Positions 37,227-47,087 are shown, numbered from the stretch's first letter. The stretch: 64,000 bases of DNA from Pseudomonas putida (GCF_002741075.1 NZ_CP016634.1:264501-328500); one strand, 5' to 3'. The notes: generated from the sequence alone by a model not told the origin. Numbers and translations: made by a program.

Positions 37227-38726
37227 ATGGCAGTGGATCTTGCCAGTATCCTGCTGGGCCTCGTTGCCGCAGCCGTCCCTTGCCTGGGTTGGGCACTGCA
37301 ACTGCAACGACAGCTGTCGGCGCGGCACTCGGAACTGGCCTTGATGCAAGAGCGCCTCTCCAGTGCGCAGCTGGCCCAGGAAGGTCTGCAAGCGCAACTG
37401 GAGGCGTGCCGCGACGAGATCAGCGACCTCAGCGAAGCCAACGTGGTCAAGCAGACCACGTTGGCGGCTCAGGCCCGCGAGCTCGAATTGCTGCAGATCG
37501 ACCGCGACAACGCCCGTGATGCCGCCCACGCCTGGCAGCTCGAGCGGGCCAATCGCGAAGCCGAGCAGCGTCGCCTGGAGGCCCAGGCCGCACGCCTGGA
37601 GGCAGAACTGCGTGAACAGCAGGACAGCCACCAACAGCGTCTCGAAGACCTGCAAGAGGCGCGCGATACTTTGCGTGCCCAGTTCGCCGAGATGGCGACC
37701 AAGATTTTCGACGAGCGTGAACAACGCTTCACCCAGACCAGTCAGCAGCACCTGGGGCAGTTGCTCGATCCGCTCAAGGAGCGTATTCAGGCCTTCGAGA
37801 AGCGGGTGGAGGAGAGTTACCAGCAAGAGGCGCGCGAGCGTTTTTCCCTGGGCAAGGAGCTCGAGCGCCTGCAGCAGCTCAACCTGCGCCTGTCGGATGA
37901 AGCCACCAACCTGACCCAGGCGTTGAAAGGCCAGAAGACCCAGGGCAACTGGGGGGAGCTCATTCTCGAGCGAGTGCTGGAGCATGCGGGCCTGGAGAAG
38001 GGGCGGGAGTACCAGACCCAGGTCAGCCTCAAGAGCGCCGACGGAGAGCGTTACCAGCCCGATGTGTTGATCATGCTGCCAGGCGACAAGCAAGTGGTGG
38101 TCGATGCCAAGGTCAGCCTCACGGCGTATCAGCAATTTGTCGGTGATACCGATGCCGAGCGCGCCCAGGCCGCCCTGAAACAGCACGTTCAGTCTCTGCG
38201 CAGTCATGTCAAAGGCCTGTCGAGCAAGGACTACAACCGCCTGGACGGCTTGCACAGCCTGGATTTCGTCTTGTTGTTCGTGCCCATAGAGGCGGCGTTC
38301 TCGGCGGCCCTGCAGGCTGAGCCCAACCTGTTCCAGGAAGCATTCGACCGGCAGATCGTGATTGTCAGTCCGACCACCTTGCTGGCGACCTTGCGGGTCA
38401 TCGACAGCCTGTGGAAGCAGGAGCGCCAGAGCCAGAACGCGCGCGAAATCGCCGAGCGAGCCGGTTGGCTGTACGACAAGTTCGTCTTGTTCATCCAGGA
38501 CCTGGACGAACTGGGCAGCCGCCTGCAGCAGGTGGACAAGGCCTATGCCGCTGCACGTAACAAACTCTGTGAGGGGCGCGGCAACCTGGTCAGCCGCAGC
38601 GAGCAACTCAAGTTGCTTGGCGCCCGAGCCAGCAAGAGCCTGCCGGGCGAGTTGCTCGAGCGGGCGCTTGCCGAGGGCGTGCTCGCTGACGAAGCGCTTA
38701 CTGAACCAGGCTCAGATGGCGGTTGA
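37227..38726 (+). CDS. rmuC: DNA recombination protein RmuC
   Basis: A 499-residue protein tied in E. coli to limiting inversions at short inverted repeats. It has one N-terminal membrane helix (LASILLGLVAAAVPCLGWAL), a long Glu/Gln/Arg-rich coiled coil (about residues 30-220), and a PD-(D/E)XK-like domain with QGNWGELILERVLEHAGLEK (in part), PDVLIMLPGDKQVVVDAKVS and ALLFVPIEAAF-type strand (here VLLFVPIEAAFSAAL). Its 3' end overlaps the mxtR 3' end by 29 bases, tail to tail. Confidence 0.93.
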   Translation: MAVDLASILLGLVAAAVPCLGWALQLQRQLSARHSELALMQERLSSAQLAQEGLQAQLEACRDEISDLSEANVVKQTTLAAQARELELLQIDRDNARDAAHAWQLERANREAEQRRLEAQAARLEAELREQQDSHQQRLEDLQEARDTLRAQFAEMATKIFDEREQRFTQTSQQHLGQLLDPLKERIQAFEKRVEESYQQEARERFSLGKELERLQQLNLRLSDEATNLTQALKGQKTQGNWGELILERVLEHAGLEKGREYQTQVSLKSADGERYQPDVLIMLPGDKQVVVDAKVSLTAYQQFVGDTDAERAQAALKQHVQSLRSHVKGLSSKDYNRLDGLHSLDFVLLFVPIEAAFSAALQAEPNLFQEAFDRQIVIVSPTTLLATLRVIDSLWKQERQSQNAREIAERAGWLYDKFVLFIQDLDELGSRLQQVDKAYAAARNKLCEGRGNLVSRSEQLKLLGARASKSLPGELLERALAEGVLADEALTEPGSDGG

Positions 38727-41700
38727 GTAGGGCGCGCAAGGCCGCGGGCTTGACGGGTTTGGCCAGGTAGTCGAGGCCGGCGGCGTGGACCATGGCGATG
38801 GTCTCGTTGCGCCCGTCGGCACTGATCACCACGCCAGGCACGGGTTCACCCAGGCGGGTGCGTAGCCAGGCCATCAGCTCGGTACCGGTCTCGCCATCGT
38901 CCAGGTGGAAGTCCACCAGCGCCAGGTGCGGGCGCATGCCCTGAGCCAGCAACGCTTCGCACTCCTCGCGGTTACGCGCGGTCCAAACCTGACAGCCCCA
39001 GCGGCTGAGCAGGCTGTTCATGCCTAGAAGAATGCTGTCTTCGTTGTCGACGCACAGTACCTGTAGGCCGGCCAGGGGCTGGCTGATCTGCTCCACGGGC
39101 GTTCGGGTTTCGGGCGCCGGGGCCCGGGCGATTGGCACGCTGACCCTGAATACACTGCCCTTGCCCGGCCAGGAGCGCACCTCCAGTGGATGGCCCAGTA
39201 CCCTGCACAAGCCATCAGCGATCGCCAGGCCCAGGCCCAGGCCTTTTTCGGCGCGGGTCTGGTGGCTGTCCAGGCGTTTGAACTCCTGGAAGATCACCTG
39301 CAGCTTGTCGTCGGCAATGCCCGGGCCTCGATCCCAGACTTCCAGCCACAGGCGTTCGCCCTGGCGGCGTACGCCGAGCAGCAGCGGGCTCTTGCCATAG
39401 CGCAGGGCATTGGTCAGGAAGTTCTGCAGCACCCGACGCAGCAGTTTCATGTCACTTTCGACGCGCAGCCGGCTACCCCGCAGGCGGAACTCCAGGCCTT
39501 TCTCTGCGGCCAGCACCTTGAACTCGGTACCCAGGGTATCGAACAGTTCGTTGAGGGCGAACGGCTTGGGGTCGGGCGTGATCTTGCCGTTTTCCAAGCG
39601 TGAAATGTCCAACAGGTCGCTGATCAGCTCCTCCGCCGAGCGCAGCGAGCTGTCCATGTGCTGCACCAGCTGCTGGGCCTCTTCATTCATGCCTTCTGCC
39701 TGTTGCGACAGGGCGGCGGAGAACAGCCGCGCGGCATTGAGCGGTTGCATCAGGTCATGGCTGACCGCGGCCAGGAAGCGGGTCTTGGACTGGCTGACCG
39801 CTTCGGCACGGCTCTTGGCCTCCGACAGCGCCTGGTTGAGCTGGGAGAGCTCCTGGGTCCGTTCGGCGACCCGTTGCTCCAGTCCTTCGTTGGCGTCTTT
39901 GAGGGCCTGCTCTGCCTCACGGAACGGGGTGATGTCGGTGAAGCTCATGACGAAGCCGCCGCCCGGCATCGGGTTGCCGATCAGCTCGATGACGCGGCCA
40001 TTGGGGAACAGCCGCTCGGAGGTGTGCGCACGGCCCTGGCGCATCCAGTGCAGGCGACGGGCGACATGCACCTGTGCCTCGCCTGGGCCGCACAAGCCGC
40101 GCTCGGCGTTGTAGCGGATGATGTCGGCGATCGGCCGGCCCACGCTGATCAGCCCGTCAGGGTAGTTGAACAGCTCTAGGTAGCGGCGGTTCCATGCAAC
40201 CAAGTGCAGGTTCTGGTCCACCACGCTGATGCCCTGGTTGATGTTCTCGATGGCGCCTTGCAGCAGGGCCCGGTTGAACTGCAGCACCTCGCTGGCTTCG
40301 TCGGCGATGCGCACCACGTCTTCGAGCTGCATCTCTCGGCCTTCGATGGCCGCCTTGACCACTGCCCGGGTCGATGAGGTGCCAAGCACACCGGCCAACA
40401 ATCGTTCGGTGTGCTCGATCCAGTCGCCGTCGGCGTTCTGGTTGGGGTTGAAGCCCTTGCCCTGGCGATAGGCGAAGCGGATGAAGCTTTGCCGCGCCCG
40501 CTCTTCGCCCACGAAGCGCGCCGCCAGCTTGAGCAGGTCGTCGATCTGCACCGCCAATAGCGACCGGTTACTGGGGCGGGCGCTGCTCTGTTGACCGATG
40601 AAGCGGCCTGCCTGCCAGTGCTCCGAAACCCGTGTGCGTGACAGGATCGAGACCCAGGCGAACAGGATGAAATTGCCTGCCAGGGACAGCACCACGCCCT
40701 GGGTCAGCGGGGTGATCGGCAGGTTCAATGGGTTGCTGTGCAGCCAGGCAAGACCTGGGAACAACTGCAGCGACCAGCCCAGGCTGTGGGCGGCGATCGG
40801 CAGCACCAAGGTGTAGAACCACAGGAAGATCCCGGCGGCGAGCCCCGCGAACACGCCACGGCGGTTGGCCTGTTTCCAGTACAGCGCGCCCAGCATGGCC
40901 GGTGTCAGCTGGGTCACGGCAGCAAAAGCGATCTGGCCGATGGTCGCCAGGCTGGCGGTGGAACCCAGCAGACGGTAGCTGACATAGGCCAGGAGGAGGA
41001 TGGCGACGATGGTCACCCGGCGTACCGAGAGCATCCAGTGGCGGAACGCTTCGAACGGCCGCTCGGCGTTCTTGCGACGCAGCAGCCACGGCAGCAGCAT
41101 GTCGTTGGACACCATGGTCGACAAAGCCACTGCTTCGACGATGACCATGCCGGTAGCGGCCGAGGCACCGCCGATGAACGCCAGCAGTGCCAGGCTTGGG
41201 TGGGCTTCGGCCAGGGGCAGGCTGATGACGAAGGAGTCGGAGATCACCGTGCCTGGCAGCAGCATCTGCCCGGCCAGGGCGATCGGCACGACGAACAATG
41301 CGGCCAGCGCCAGGTACAGGGGGAACACCCAGCGGGCCATGCGCATGTCCTGGGGCTCGATGTTTTCCACCACGGTCACATGGAATTGCCGGGGCAGGCA
41401 GATGATGGCCATCATCGCCACGGCAGTCTGCACCACCATCGACGGCCAGTTGACGGTCTCCTGCCAATAGCTTTCCAGGTGCACCGACTGGCGCGCCTGG
41501 GTGAACAGGTCGTCGAAGCCGTCATACAGGTTGAACACCACGAAGGCGCCGACGGCAAGGAACGCCAGCAGCTTGACCAACGATTCGAAAGCAATCGCCA
41601 GGACCATGCCCCGGTGGTGCTCGGTGACATCGAGGCTGCGCGTGCCGAAGACGATGGCGAATAGCGCCAGCACCAGCGAAATCACCAGCGCGGTGTCCTG

Positions 41701-42174
41701 CACCCGGGGGCCTGTGGCATCGGCATTGGCACCGATCAGCAGGTTGACGCCGAGCACGATGCCCTTGAGCTGCAAGGCGATGTAAGGCAGCACGCCGACC
41801 AGGCAGATCAGTGCCACCACCACCGCCAGCGACTGCGACTTGCCATAGCGCGCGGCGATGAAGTCGGCAATCGAGGTGATGTTCTCCTGCTTGCTGATGA
41901 GCACCATCTTCTGCACCACCCAGGGTGCGAAGATCAGCAGCAGGACTGGCCCCAGATAGATCGGCAGGAACGCCCAGAGCTGTTCGGCTGCCTGACCGAC
42001 CGCGCCGAAGAAGGTCCAACTGGTGCAGTACACCGCCAGCGACAGGCTGTACACCCAGGCGCGCAGGCGCGGCGGCAACGGTGTGCTGCGGCGGTCGCCG
42101 TAGAAGGCGATGGCGAACATGATGGCCATATAGGCCAGGGCGACCACGGCGATCAGCCCACTGGACAACGACAT
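38698..42174 (-). CDS. mxtR: Hybrid sensor kinase with a sodium/solute-symporter input domain (MxtR/CrbS type)
   Basis: An 1158-residue membrane sensor. Residues 1 to about 500 form an SLC5-type transporter-like domain of roughly 13 helices (AFYGDRRSTPLPPRLRAWVY, TSWTFFGAVGQ); a PAS domain follows (about 640-750). HisKA has His806 in AAVSHDLMQPLNAARL, HATPase_c has GLGLGLAIADGLCRVLGH, and a C-terminal receiver has Asp1088 in LALVDFHLDDGETG. In Pseudomonas and Vibrio the CrbS/MxtR kinase with CrbR/ErdR controls acetyl-CoA synthetase and acetate use; its response regulator is not in this window. Symbol by recognition of architecture and N terminus. Confidence 0.85.
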   Translation of the reverse strand: MSLSSGLIAVVALAYMAIMFAIAFYGDRRSTPLPPRLRAWVYSLSLAVYCTSWTFFGAVGQAAEQLWAFLPIYLGPVLLLIFAPWVVQKMVLISKQENITSIADFIAARYGKSQSLAVVVALICLVGVLPYIALQLKGIVLGVNLLIGANADATGPRVQDTALVISLVLALFAIVFGTRSLDVTEHHRGMVLAIAFESLVKLLAFLAVGAFVVFNLYDGFDDLFTQARQSVHLESYWQETVNWPSMVVQTAVAMMAIICLPRQFHVTVVENIEPQDMRMARWVFPLYLALAALFVVPIALAGQMLLPGTVISDSFVISLPLAEAHPSLALLAFIGGASAATGMVIVEAVALSTMVSNDMLLPWLLRRKNAERPFEAFRHWMLSVRRVTIVAILLLAYVSYRLLGSTASLATIGQIAFAAVTQLTPAMLGALYWKQANRRGVFAGLAAGIFLWFYTLVLPIAAHSLGWSLQLFPGLAWLHSNPLNLPITPLTQGVVLSLAGNFILFAWVSILSRTRVSEHWQAGRFIGQQSSARPSNRSLLAVQIDDLLKLAARFVGEERARQSFIRFAYRQGKGFNPNQNADGDWIEHTERLLAGVLGTSSTRAVVKAAIEGREMQLEDVVRIADEASEVLQFNRALLQGAIENINQGISVVDQNLHLVAWNRRYLELFNYPDGLISVGRPIADIIRYNAERGLCGPGEAQVHVARRLHWMRQGRAHTSERLFPNGRVIELIGNPMPGGGFVMSFTDITPFREAEQALKDANEGLEQRVAERTQELSQLNQALSEAKSRAEAVSQSKTRFLAAVSHDLMQPLNAARLFSAALSQQAEGMNEEAQQLVQHMDSSLRSAEELISDLLDISRLENGKITPDPKPFALNELFDTLGTEFKVLAAEKGLEFRLRGSRLRVESDMKLLRRVLQNFLTNALRYGKSPLLLGVRRQGERLWLEVWDRGPGIADDKLQVIFQEFKRLDSHQTRAEKGLGLGLAIADGLCRVLGHPLEVRSWPGKGSVFRVSVPIARAPAPETRTPVEQISQPLAGLQVLCVDNEDSILLGMNSLLSRWGCQVWTARNREECEALLAQGMRPHLALVDFHLDDGETGTELMAWLRTRLGEPVPGVVISADGRNETIAMVHAAGLDYLAKPVKPAALRALLNRHLSLVQ

Positions 42175-42326
42175 GCAAACTCCGGAGCAAGAAATGAAAC
42201 GCGGTCCCGATCAATCAGTCTGGCACGCAGCCTGGGGTTCGTCAGCGCAGACCATGGTCGCAGTGGCAGGAGGTCGCAGGGCTTGCGGTCTTGTCCCACG
42301 ATAAGGCGATGCGGGCAACCCACTGC

Positions 42327-43517
42327 TCATGGCCGCTCCATCGTGCCTCTTGTCCCCAGGCAGTAGAACACTGCCGCCAGTATCACCGACAACACCAGCA
42401 GGTAGAAGACCGCCACCGGCACCATCTGCCCCAGGGCGAATCCGACGAGCACAGGCCCCAGCGCCGCGCCGAGGTTGGAGAGGTTCTGTGCGCCATAGTA
42501 GACCCCGCGCAGGTGCTCCGGCGCGATCAGGTCGATGAACATGTATTCAGCCGGGATCACGATGATCTCGCCCAGGGTGAACACCAGCATCGCCAGGCAC
42601 CAGGCCATGATCGAGCCGGCCAGGGAAAAGCCCAGCAGGCCCAGGACGAACAAGGCCATGCCCGCCATGAGCCAGGGCATCAGGCGCTGGCGGTCGATGC
42701 GACGACCCACCAGGTACTGCAGCGCGATCACCGTTGTGGCGTTGGTGGTCACCAGGTAGCCCACCAGTCGCGCCGCCTCGCTGGCGCTGGCGGTGACCAC
42801 CAGGTACTGGGAGAGGTACGCGGTGAACTGGCCGAATACCACAGCGCTGAGCACGCCGCCCAAGGTGAAGCACACCAGTCGACGGTCCCGGGCCAGTTGC
42901 AGGGCGACCTGAACGAAGCCGGCGCTGGGCTGGTGCGGCTCGCTGGCCTTCAGCTGACGCTCGCCCAGCCTATGGTAGAGCAGCGCCATGCCCAGGCCGA
43001 TCCCGGCGGACACTACAAAGGGCAGGTGGTCGTTCAGTTCGAGCAAGGCCACCCCCAGCAGAGGACCTGCTGCATAGGCGATGTTGCTCAAGGTGTACTT
43101 GATGGCGAACACCTCGGCGCGCTCGGACACCGGCAGCAAGGCGCAGAAGCCTGCCTTGGCGGCGATATCCACCACCGCCAGGGCCAGGTTGATCAGCAGC
43201 AGGCAGACGAAGAACAACGCGGCCCAGCGGCTGGCGATGGCGCCGACGAAGGCCAGGGCGAACGTCAGCATGGCGCCGATCAGCAGGGCATGGGGGCTCA
43301 GGGTGTCGACCAGATGGCCGCCATACAGGCTCAGCAGCGATGCCAGGATCAGCGCGCCGCCGATCAGCAGGCCGATATGGCTGATCGACAGCTGGAAGTT
43401 GTCTGCCAGGTAGACCACCAGGTAGGGCAGGGTGATCGCACGGGCCAAGGTCAGGGCGAAGGTGATCGCCAGCAGCAGGCGTACGGCGGCGGGGTAGCGT
43501 TGGAGGGCGGCGAGCAT
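42327..43517 (-). CDS. MFS transporter
   Basis: A 396-residue 12-helix carrier beginning MLAALQRYPAAVRLLLAITF, with GGHLVDTLSPHALLIGAML as the loop 2-3 region and FIDLIAPEHLRGVYYGAQNL later. The layout is like the YdeE/MdtH group of drug/peptide exporters, but substrate cannot be told. AAGGA precedes the ATG at 43517; a 12-residue extension to 43553 is less likely. It is divergent from the LplT-acyltransferase gene, 206 bases away. Confidence 0.82.
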   Translation of the reverse strand: MLAALQRYPAAVRLLLAITFALTLARAITLPYLVVYLADNFQLSISHIGLLIGGALILASLLSLYGGHLVDTLSPHALLIGAMLTFALAFVGAIASRWAALFFVCLLLINLALAVVDIAAKAGFCALLPVSERAEVFAIKYTLSNIAYAAGPLLGVALLELNDHLPFVVSAGIGLGMALLYHRLGERQLKASEPHQPSAGFVQVALQLARDRRLVCFTLGGVLSAVVFGQFTAYLSQYLVVTASASEAARLVGYLVTTNATTVIALQYLVGRRIDRQRLMPWLMAGMALFVLGLLGFSLAGSIMAWCLAMLVFTLGEIIVIPAEYMFIDLIAPEHLRGVYYGAQNLSNLGAALGPVLVGFALGQMVPVAVFYLLVLSVILAAVFYCLGTRGTMERP

Positions 43518-43723
43518 CGGACATCCTTGTTGTCGAGTGGTGCCAGTGGGCAAGCATAAGGACGGGATAGGGATTTGTCGTGGGGCGGGTGCAGTGGGCG
43601 CGCAATAGCCGTAAAAACTTCACGCATTCTTCCGGTTGCCAGCGAGCCCCATTCCCATGCAGATTTGTGGCTTCTCGCGCTGTGCGTGCCTCCAATGAAA
43701 AAGCCCAACCAGGTACACGGACG

Positions 43724-45598
43724 ATGAGTCACCCCTCGCAATTCACCCTGCTCGGCAAGCGGCGCTTTTTGCCGTTCTTCATTACCCAGTCCCTGGGTGC
43801 CTTCAACGACAACCTGTTCAAGCAGTCGCTGATCCTGGCGATCTTGTACAAGCTCAGCCTGGAAGGCGAACGCTCGATCTGGGTCAACCTCTGCGCGCTG
43901 CTGTTCATCCTGCCGTTCTTCTTGTTCTCGGCATTGGCTGGGCAGTTTGGGGAAAAGTTCGCCAAAGATGCGTTGATCCGGGCGATCAAGTTGGCCGAGA
44001 TCGTCATCATGGCCATCGGCGCCACGGGATTCGTCACTGGCCACCTACACCTGATGTTGCTGGCGCTGTTCGCCATGGGCACCCACTCGGCGCTGTTCGG
44101 TCCGGTGAAATACTCGATCCTGCCCCAGGCCCTGCGTGAGGAGGAACTGGTCGGCGGCAATGGCCTGGTTGAAATGGGCACCTTTCTGGCGATCCTGGCC
44201 GGAACCATCGGTGCCGGCGTGATGATGTCCTCTGGCAGCTACGCCACGGTGGTCGCCGCGGGTGTTGTCGGTACCGCGGTGCTCGGCTACCTGGCCAGCC
44301 GCTGGATACCCCGGGCGGCAGCCGCAGCGCCTCAGATGAAACTGGACTGGAACATCGTCAAGCAATCCTGGGCCACCTTGCGCCTGGGCCTTGGGCAGAC
44401 ACCAGCGGTCTCGCGCTCGATCGTCGGCAACTCCTGGTTCTGGTTCGTCGGCGCCATCTACCTGACCCAGATCCCGGCTTACGCCAAGGACTGGCTGCAT
44501 GGCGACGAAACCGTGGTGACGCTGGTGCTGACCCTGTTCTCGGTGGGTATCGCCCTGGGTTCTTTGCTGTGCGAGCGCCTGAGCGGGCGCAAGGTGGAGA
44601 TCGGGCTGGTGCCGTTCGGCTCGTTCGGCCTGACGCTGTTCGGCCTGCTGTGGTGGTGGCATTCGGGCGATGTGCCGGTGGGCGAAGTACCCCATGACTG
44701 GCTGGCGCTGCTGGGCATGGGCCAGGCCTGGTGGATCCTGCTGTCGATCGTCGGCCTGGGCGTGTTCGGTGGTTTCTACATCGTGCCGCTGTATGCCTTG
44801 ATCCAGGCGCGCACTCCCGAGGATCAGCGGGCCCGGGTGATTGCCGCAAACAACATTCTCAATGCGCTGTTCATGGTGGTCTCGGCGATCATCACCATCG
44901 TGCTGTTGAGCGTGGCGAAACTGAGCATCCCACAATTGTTCCTGGTGGTGTCGTTGCTCAACGTCGCGGTCAATGCCTACATCTTCCGCATCGTGCCTGA
45001 ATTCACCATGCGCTTCCTGATCTGGCTGCTCAGCCATTCCATGTACCGTGTGGAGCACAGGGACCTGGAGCGCATCCCTGATGAAGGCCCGGCATTGCTG
45101 GTGTGCAACCACGTATCCTTCGTCGATGCGCTGCTCATCGGCGGCGCCATTCGCCGGCCGATACGCTTCGTCATGTATTACAAGATCTACAACCTGCCGG
45201 TGCTCAACTTCGTATTCCGCACCGCCGGAGCCATCTCCATCGCCGGGCGCGGCGAAGACGAGGCCACCTATGAGCGGGCCTTTGCGCGCATTGCCGAGTA
45301 CCTGGCGGATGGCGAACTGGTCTGCATTTTCCCCGAAGGCAAGCTGAGCGCCGATGGCGAGATCGATGTATTCAAGGGAGGGGTGAGCCGCATTCTCCAG
45401 GAGACACCAGTGCCGGTGATCCCGCTGGCTTTGCAGGGGCTGTGGGGCAGCTTCTTCAGTCGTGATCCGAACAAGGGCTTTTTCAAGCGCCTGTGGTCGA
45501 GGGTGACGCTGGTGGCTGGCGCCGCGATCCCGGTGGAGGCGGCGCAGCCGGATGCGCTACGCGAGAAGGTCAGTGCCCTGCGCGGCGATGTGCGTTGA
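43724..45598 (+). CDS. Fused lysophospholipid transporter / 1-acylglycerophosphate acyltransferase
   Basis: A 624-residue fusion. Residues 1 to about 420 are an MFS domain of the LplT type (LPFFITQSLGAFNDNLFKQS) that flips lysophospholipids inward. Residues about 440-624 are a PlsC-type acyltransferase with the HX4D motif H463-VSFV-D468 and FPEGKLSADGEI (Glu538). Together they would import and re-acylate lysophospholipids. The usual third domain, the AMP-binding acyl-ACP synthetase of LplT-Aas fusions, is absent, so acyl donors must come from acyl-ACP or acyl-CoA. The ATG at 43724 fits the family start MSHPSQFTLLGKRRF. Confidence 0.88.
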   Translation: MSHPSQFTLLGKRRFLPFFITQSLGAFNDNLFKQSLILAILYKLSLEGERSIWVNLCALLFILPFFLFSALAGQFGEKFAKDALIRAIKLAEIVIMAIGATGFVTGHLHLMLLALFAMGTHSALFGPVKYSILPQALREEELVGGNGLVEMGTFLAILAGTIGAGVMMSSGSYATVVAAGVVGTAVLGYLASRWIPRAAAAAPQMKLDWNIVKQSWATLRLGLGQTPAVSRSIVGNSWFWFVGAIYLTQIPAYAKDWLHGDETVVTLVLTLFSVGIALGSLLCERLSGRKVEIGLVPFGSFGLTLFGLLWWWHSGDVPVGEVPHDWLALLGMGQAWWILLSIVGLGVFGGFYIVPLYALIQARTPEDQRARVIAANNILNALFMVVSAIITIVLLSVAKLSIPQLFLVVSLLNVAVNAYIFRIVPEFTMRFLIWLLSHSMYRVEHRDLERIPDEGPALLVCNHVSFVDALLIGGAIRRPIRFVMYYKIYNLPVLNFVFRTAGAISIAGRGEDEATYERAFARIAEYLADGELVCIFPEGKLSADGEIDVFKGGVSRILQETPVPVIPLALQGLWGSFFSRDPNKGFFKRLWSRVTLVAGAAIPVEAAQPDALREKVSALRGDVR

Positions 45599-45616
45599 GT
45601 GATGAAAGGAGGAAGG

Positions 45617-45934
45617 TCAGCTGGTGCTGACCTTCAGGCCGATCAGGCCGGCGATGATCAGTGCAACGCTGATCAGGCGCATGATTGCCATGGATTCGCC
45701 GAACAGGATGATGCCGGCGATCACGGTGCCGACGGCGCCGACGCCGGTCCATACGGCATACGCCGTGCCCAGCGGCAGTTCCTTCATGGCAAGGCCCAGA
45801 AGGCCCAGGCTCACGGCCATGGCGGCAACGGTCAGTGCGGTGGGGAGCGGACGGGTGAAGCCGTCGGTGTACTTCAGGCCTACGGCCCAGCCAACTTCGA
45901 ACAGGCCAGCGAAGAACAGGATGATCCAGGACAT
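45617..45934 (-). CDS. sugE: SugE/Gdx small multidrug resistance-type guanidinium exporter
   Basis: A 105-residue four-helix SMR protein: [20 protein letters not shown] with the conserved membrane Glu in helix 1, [20 protein letters not shown] in helix 3 and [20 protein letters not shown] in helix 4. The SugE (Gdx) branch exports guanidinium in exchange for protons as an antiparallel dimer. A guanidine-II riboswitch in its leader supports this assignment over a general drug exporter. TGGAGA precedes the ATG. Confidence 0.93.
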   Translation of the reverse strand: MSWIILFFAGLFEVGWAVGLKYTDGFTRPLPTALTVAAMAVSLGLLGLAMKELPLGTAYAVWTGVGAVGTVIAGIILFGESMAIMRLISVALIIAGLIGLKVSTS

Positions 45935-45960
45935 GGTGGGTCTCCATCGTTATTAAGGAT

Positions 45961-46010
45961 GGGGCCGTCCCCCTGAATGATCACGCAGAGCGTCGTGAGG
46001 TCGTCCTCAC
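45961..46010 (-). ncRNA. Guanidine-II (mini-ykkC) riboswitch for sugE
   Basis: On the minus strand two hairpins carry the diagnostic ACGR loops: GTGAGG-ACGA-CCTCAC (46010-45995) and GGGG-ACGG-CCCC (plus 45961-45972), joined by a 21-base linker. They lie 26 bases before the sugE start. TATAGT at 46023-46018 on the minus strand is a fitting -10, putting the start site at the first hairpin. Guanidine binding should turn translation on. Confidence 0.88.
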
Positions 46011-46124
46011 AGTGCGCACTATACTGCCCATTTCCAGAAAAGAGGGCAAGCGCAGCGGATTCTCGGTATCAGCGCCGACCGGGGCGAGGCGGGTGTGCCC
46101 TGCGACAGCTCGGCACTGGAAACA

Positions 46125-47087
46125 TCAGTGGCTATCTGGCGCCGCGCGGACTGTCTCACCCGGTTCTTCCATCCGCCGGAACCAGGTCGACAGCAGCGCC
46201 CCGGAAATGTTGTGCCACACACTGAACAGTGCACTGGGTACCGCCGCCAGCGGCGAAAAGTGCGCCGCTGCCAGCGCCGCACCAAGCCCGGAGTTCTGCA
46301 TCCCCACCTCGAGCGCCAGCGATTTGCGCTGTGCCAGCGGCAACTTGCACAGCTTGCCAGTGATATAGCCGAGCACGAAACCAAAGCCGTTGTGCAGGAT
46401 GACCACCGCCATGATCAACAGGCCAGACTCGGCGATCTTCGCCTGGCTGGCCGCCACCACTGCGCATACGATCATGACGATGCTCACCACCGACACCAGC
46501 GGCAACACCTGCACTGCCATCTGCACGCGTGCGCCCAGCATGCGCTGGGCAACCACGCCGAGCACGATCGGCAACATCACCAACTGCAGGATTGACCAGA
46601 ACATGTCCATGAAGGACACCGGCAGCCAGGCCGAGGCCAGGAACCAGATCAGTGCCGGTGTCAGCAGCGGGGCGAGCAGGGTGGTCACTGCGGCGATCGC
46701 CACCGCCAGCGCCAGGTCACCCTTCGACAGCCAGACCATCACGTTGGAGGCCGTTCCGCTTGGGCAGCAGCCGACCAGGATCACGCCCACGGCGATCTCG
46801 GCGGGCAGTTGGAACAGCTGGCACAGCAGCCAGGCGATGCCCGGCATGATCACGAAGTGCGCCACCACTCCCAGCGCCACCCGCCAGGGCTGGCGGGCGA
46901 GGGCGGCGAAGTCGTCGAGCTTGAGGGTCAGGCCCATGCCGAACATCACCAGGCCCAGTAAAGGCACGATGGCGACCTTCAAGGCGATGAACCATTCGGG
47001 CACGAGGAAGGCCAGGCAGGCGAACACCAGCACCCAGAGAGCGAAGGTATTGCCGACGAAGCGGCTGAGGGCGGCGAGGGCACGCAT
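46125..47087 (-). CDS. Bile acid:sodium symporter (BASS) family transporter
   Basis: A 320-residue protein of about nine or ten helices. GLVMFGMGLTLKLDDFAALA, VGVILVGCCPSGTASNVMVWL (split) with the GCCPSGTASNV sodium-site motif, and LALEVGMQNSGLGAALA are hallmarks of the BASS family. Bacterial members move organic anions such as pantoate or short acids with sodium; the substrate here is unknown. AAGGAC lies before the ATG at 47087. Confidence 0.88.
   Translation of the reverse strand: MRALAALSRFVGNTFALWVLVFACLAFLVPEWFIALKVAIVPLLGLVMFGMGLTLKLDDFAALARQPWRVALGVVAHFVIMPGIAWLLCQLFQLPAEIAVGVILVGCCPSGTASNVMVWLSKGDLALAVAIAAVTTLLAPLLTPALIWFLASAWLPVSFMDMFWSILQLVMLPIVLGVVAQRMLGARVQMAVQVLPLVSVVSIVMIVCAVVAASQAKIAESGLLIMAVVILHNGFGFVLGYITGKLCKLPLAQRKSLALEVGMQNSGLGAALAAAHFSPLAAVPSALFSVWHNISGALLSTWFRRMEEPGETVRAAPDSH

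Noticed and set aside
36828..38606. 592-codon open frame on minus over Sel1 and rmuC
   Set aside because: Leu/Gln-rich shadow of the RmuC coiled coil.
42291..43559. 422-codon open frame on plus over the MFS gene
   Set aside because: Gln/His/Gly-rich antisense shadow with no family-like segments.
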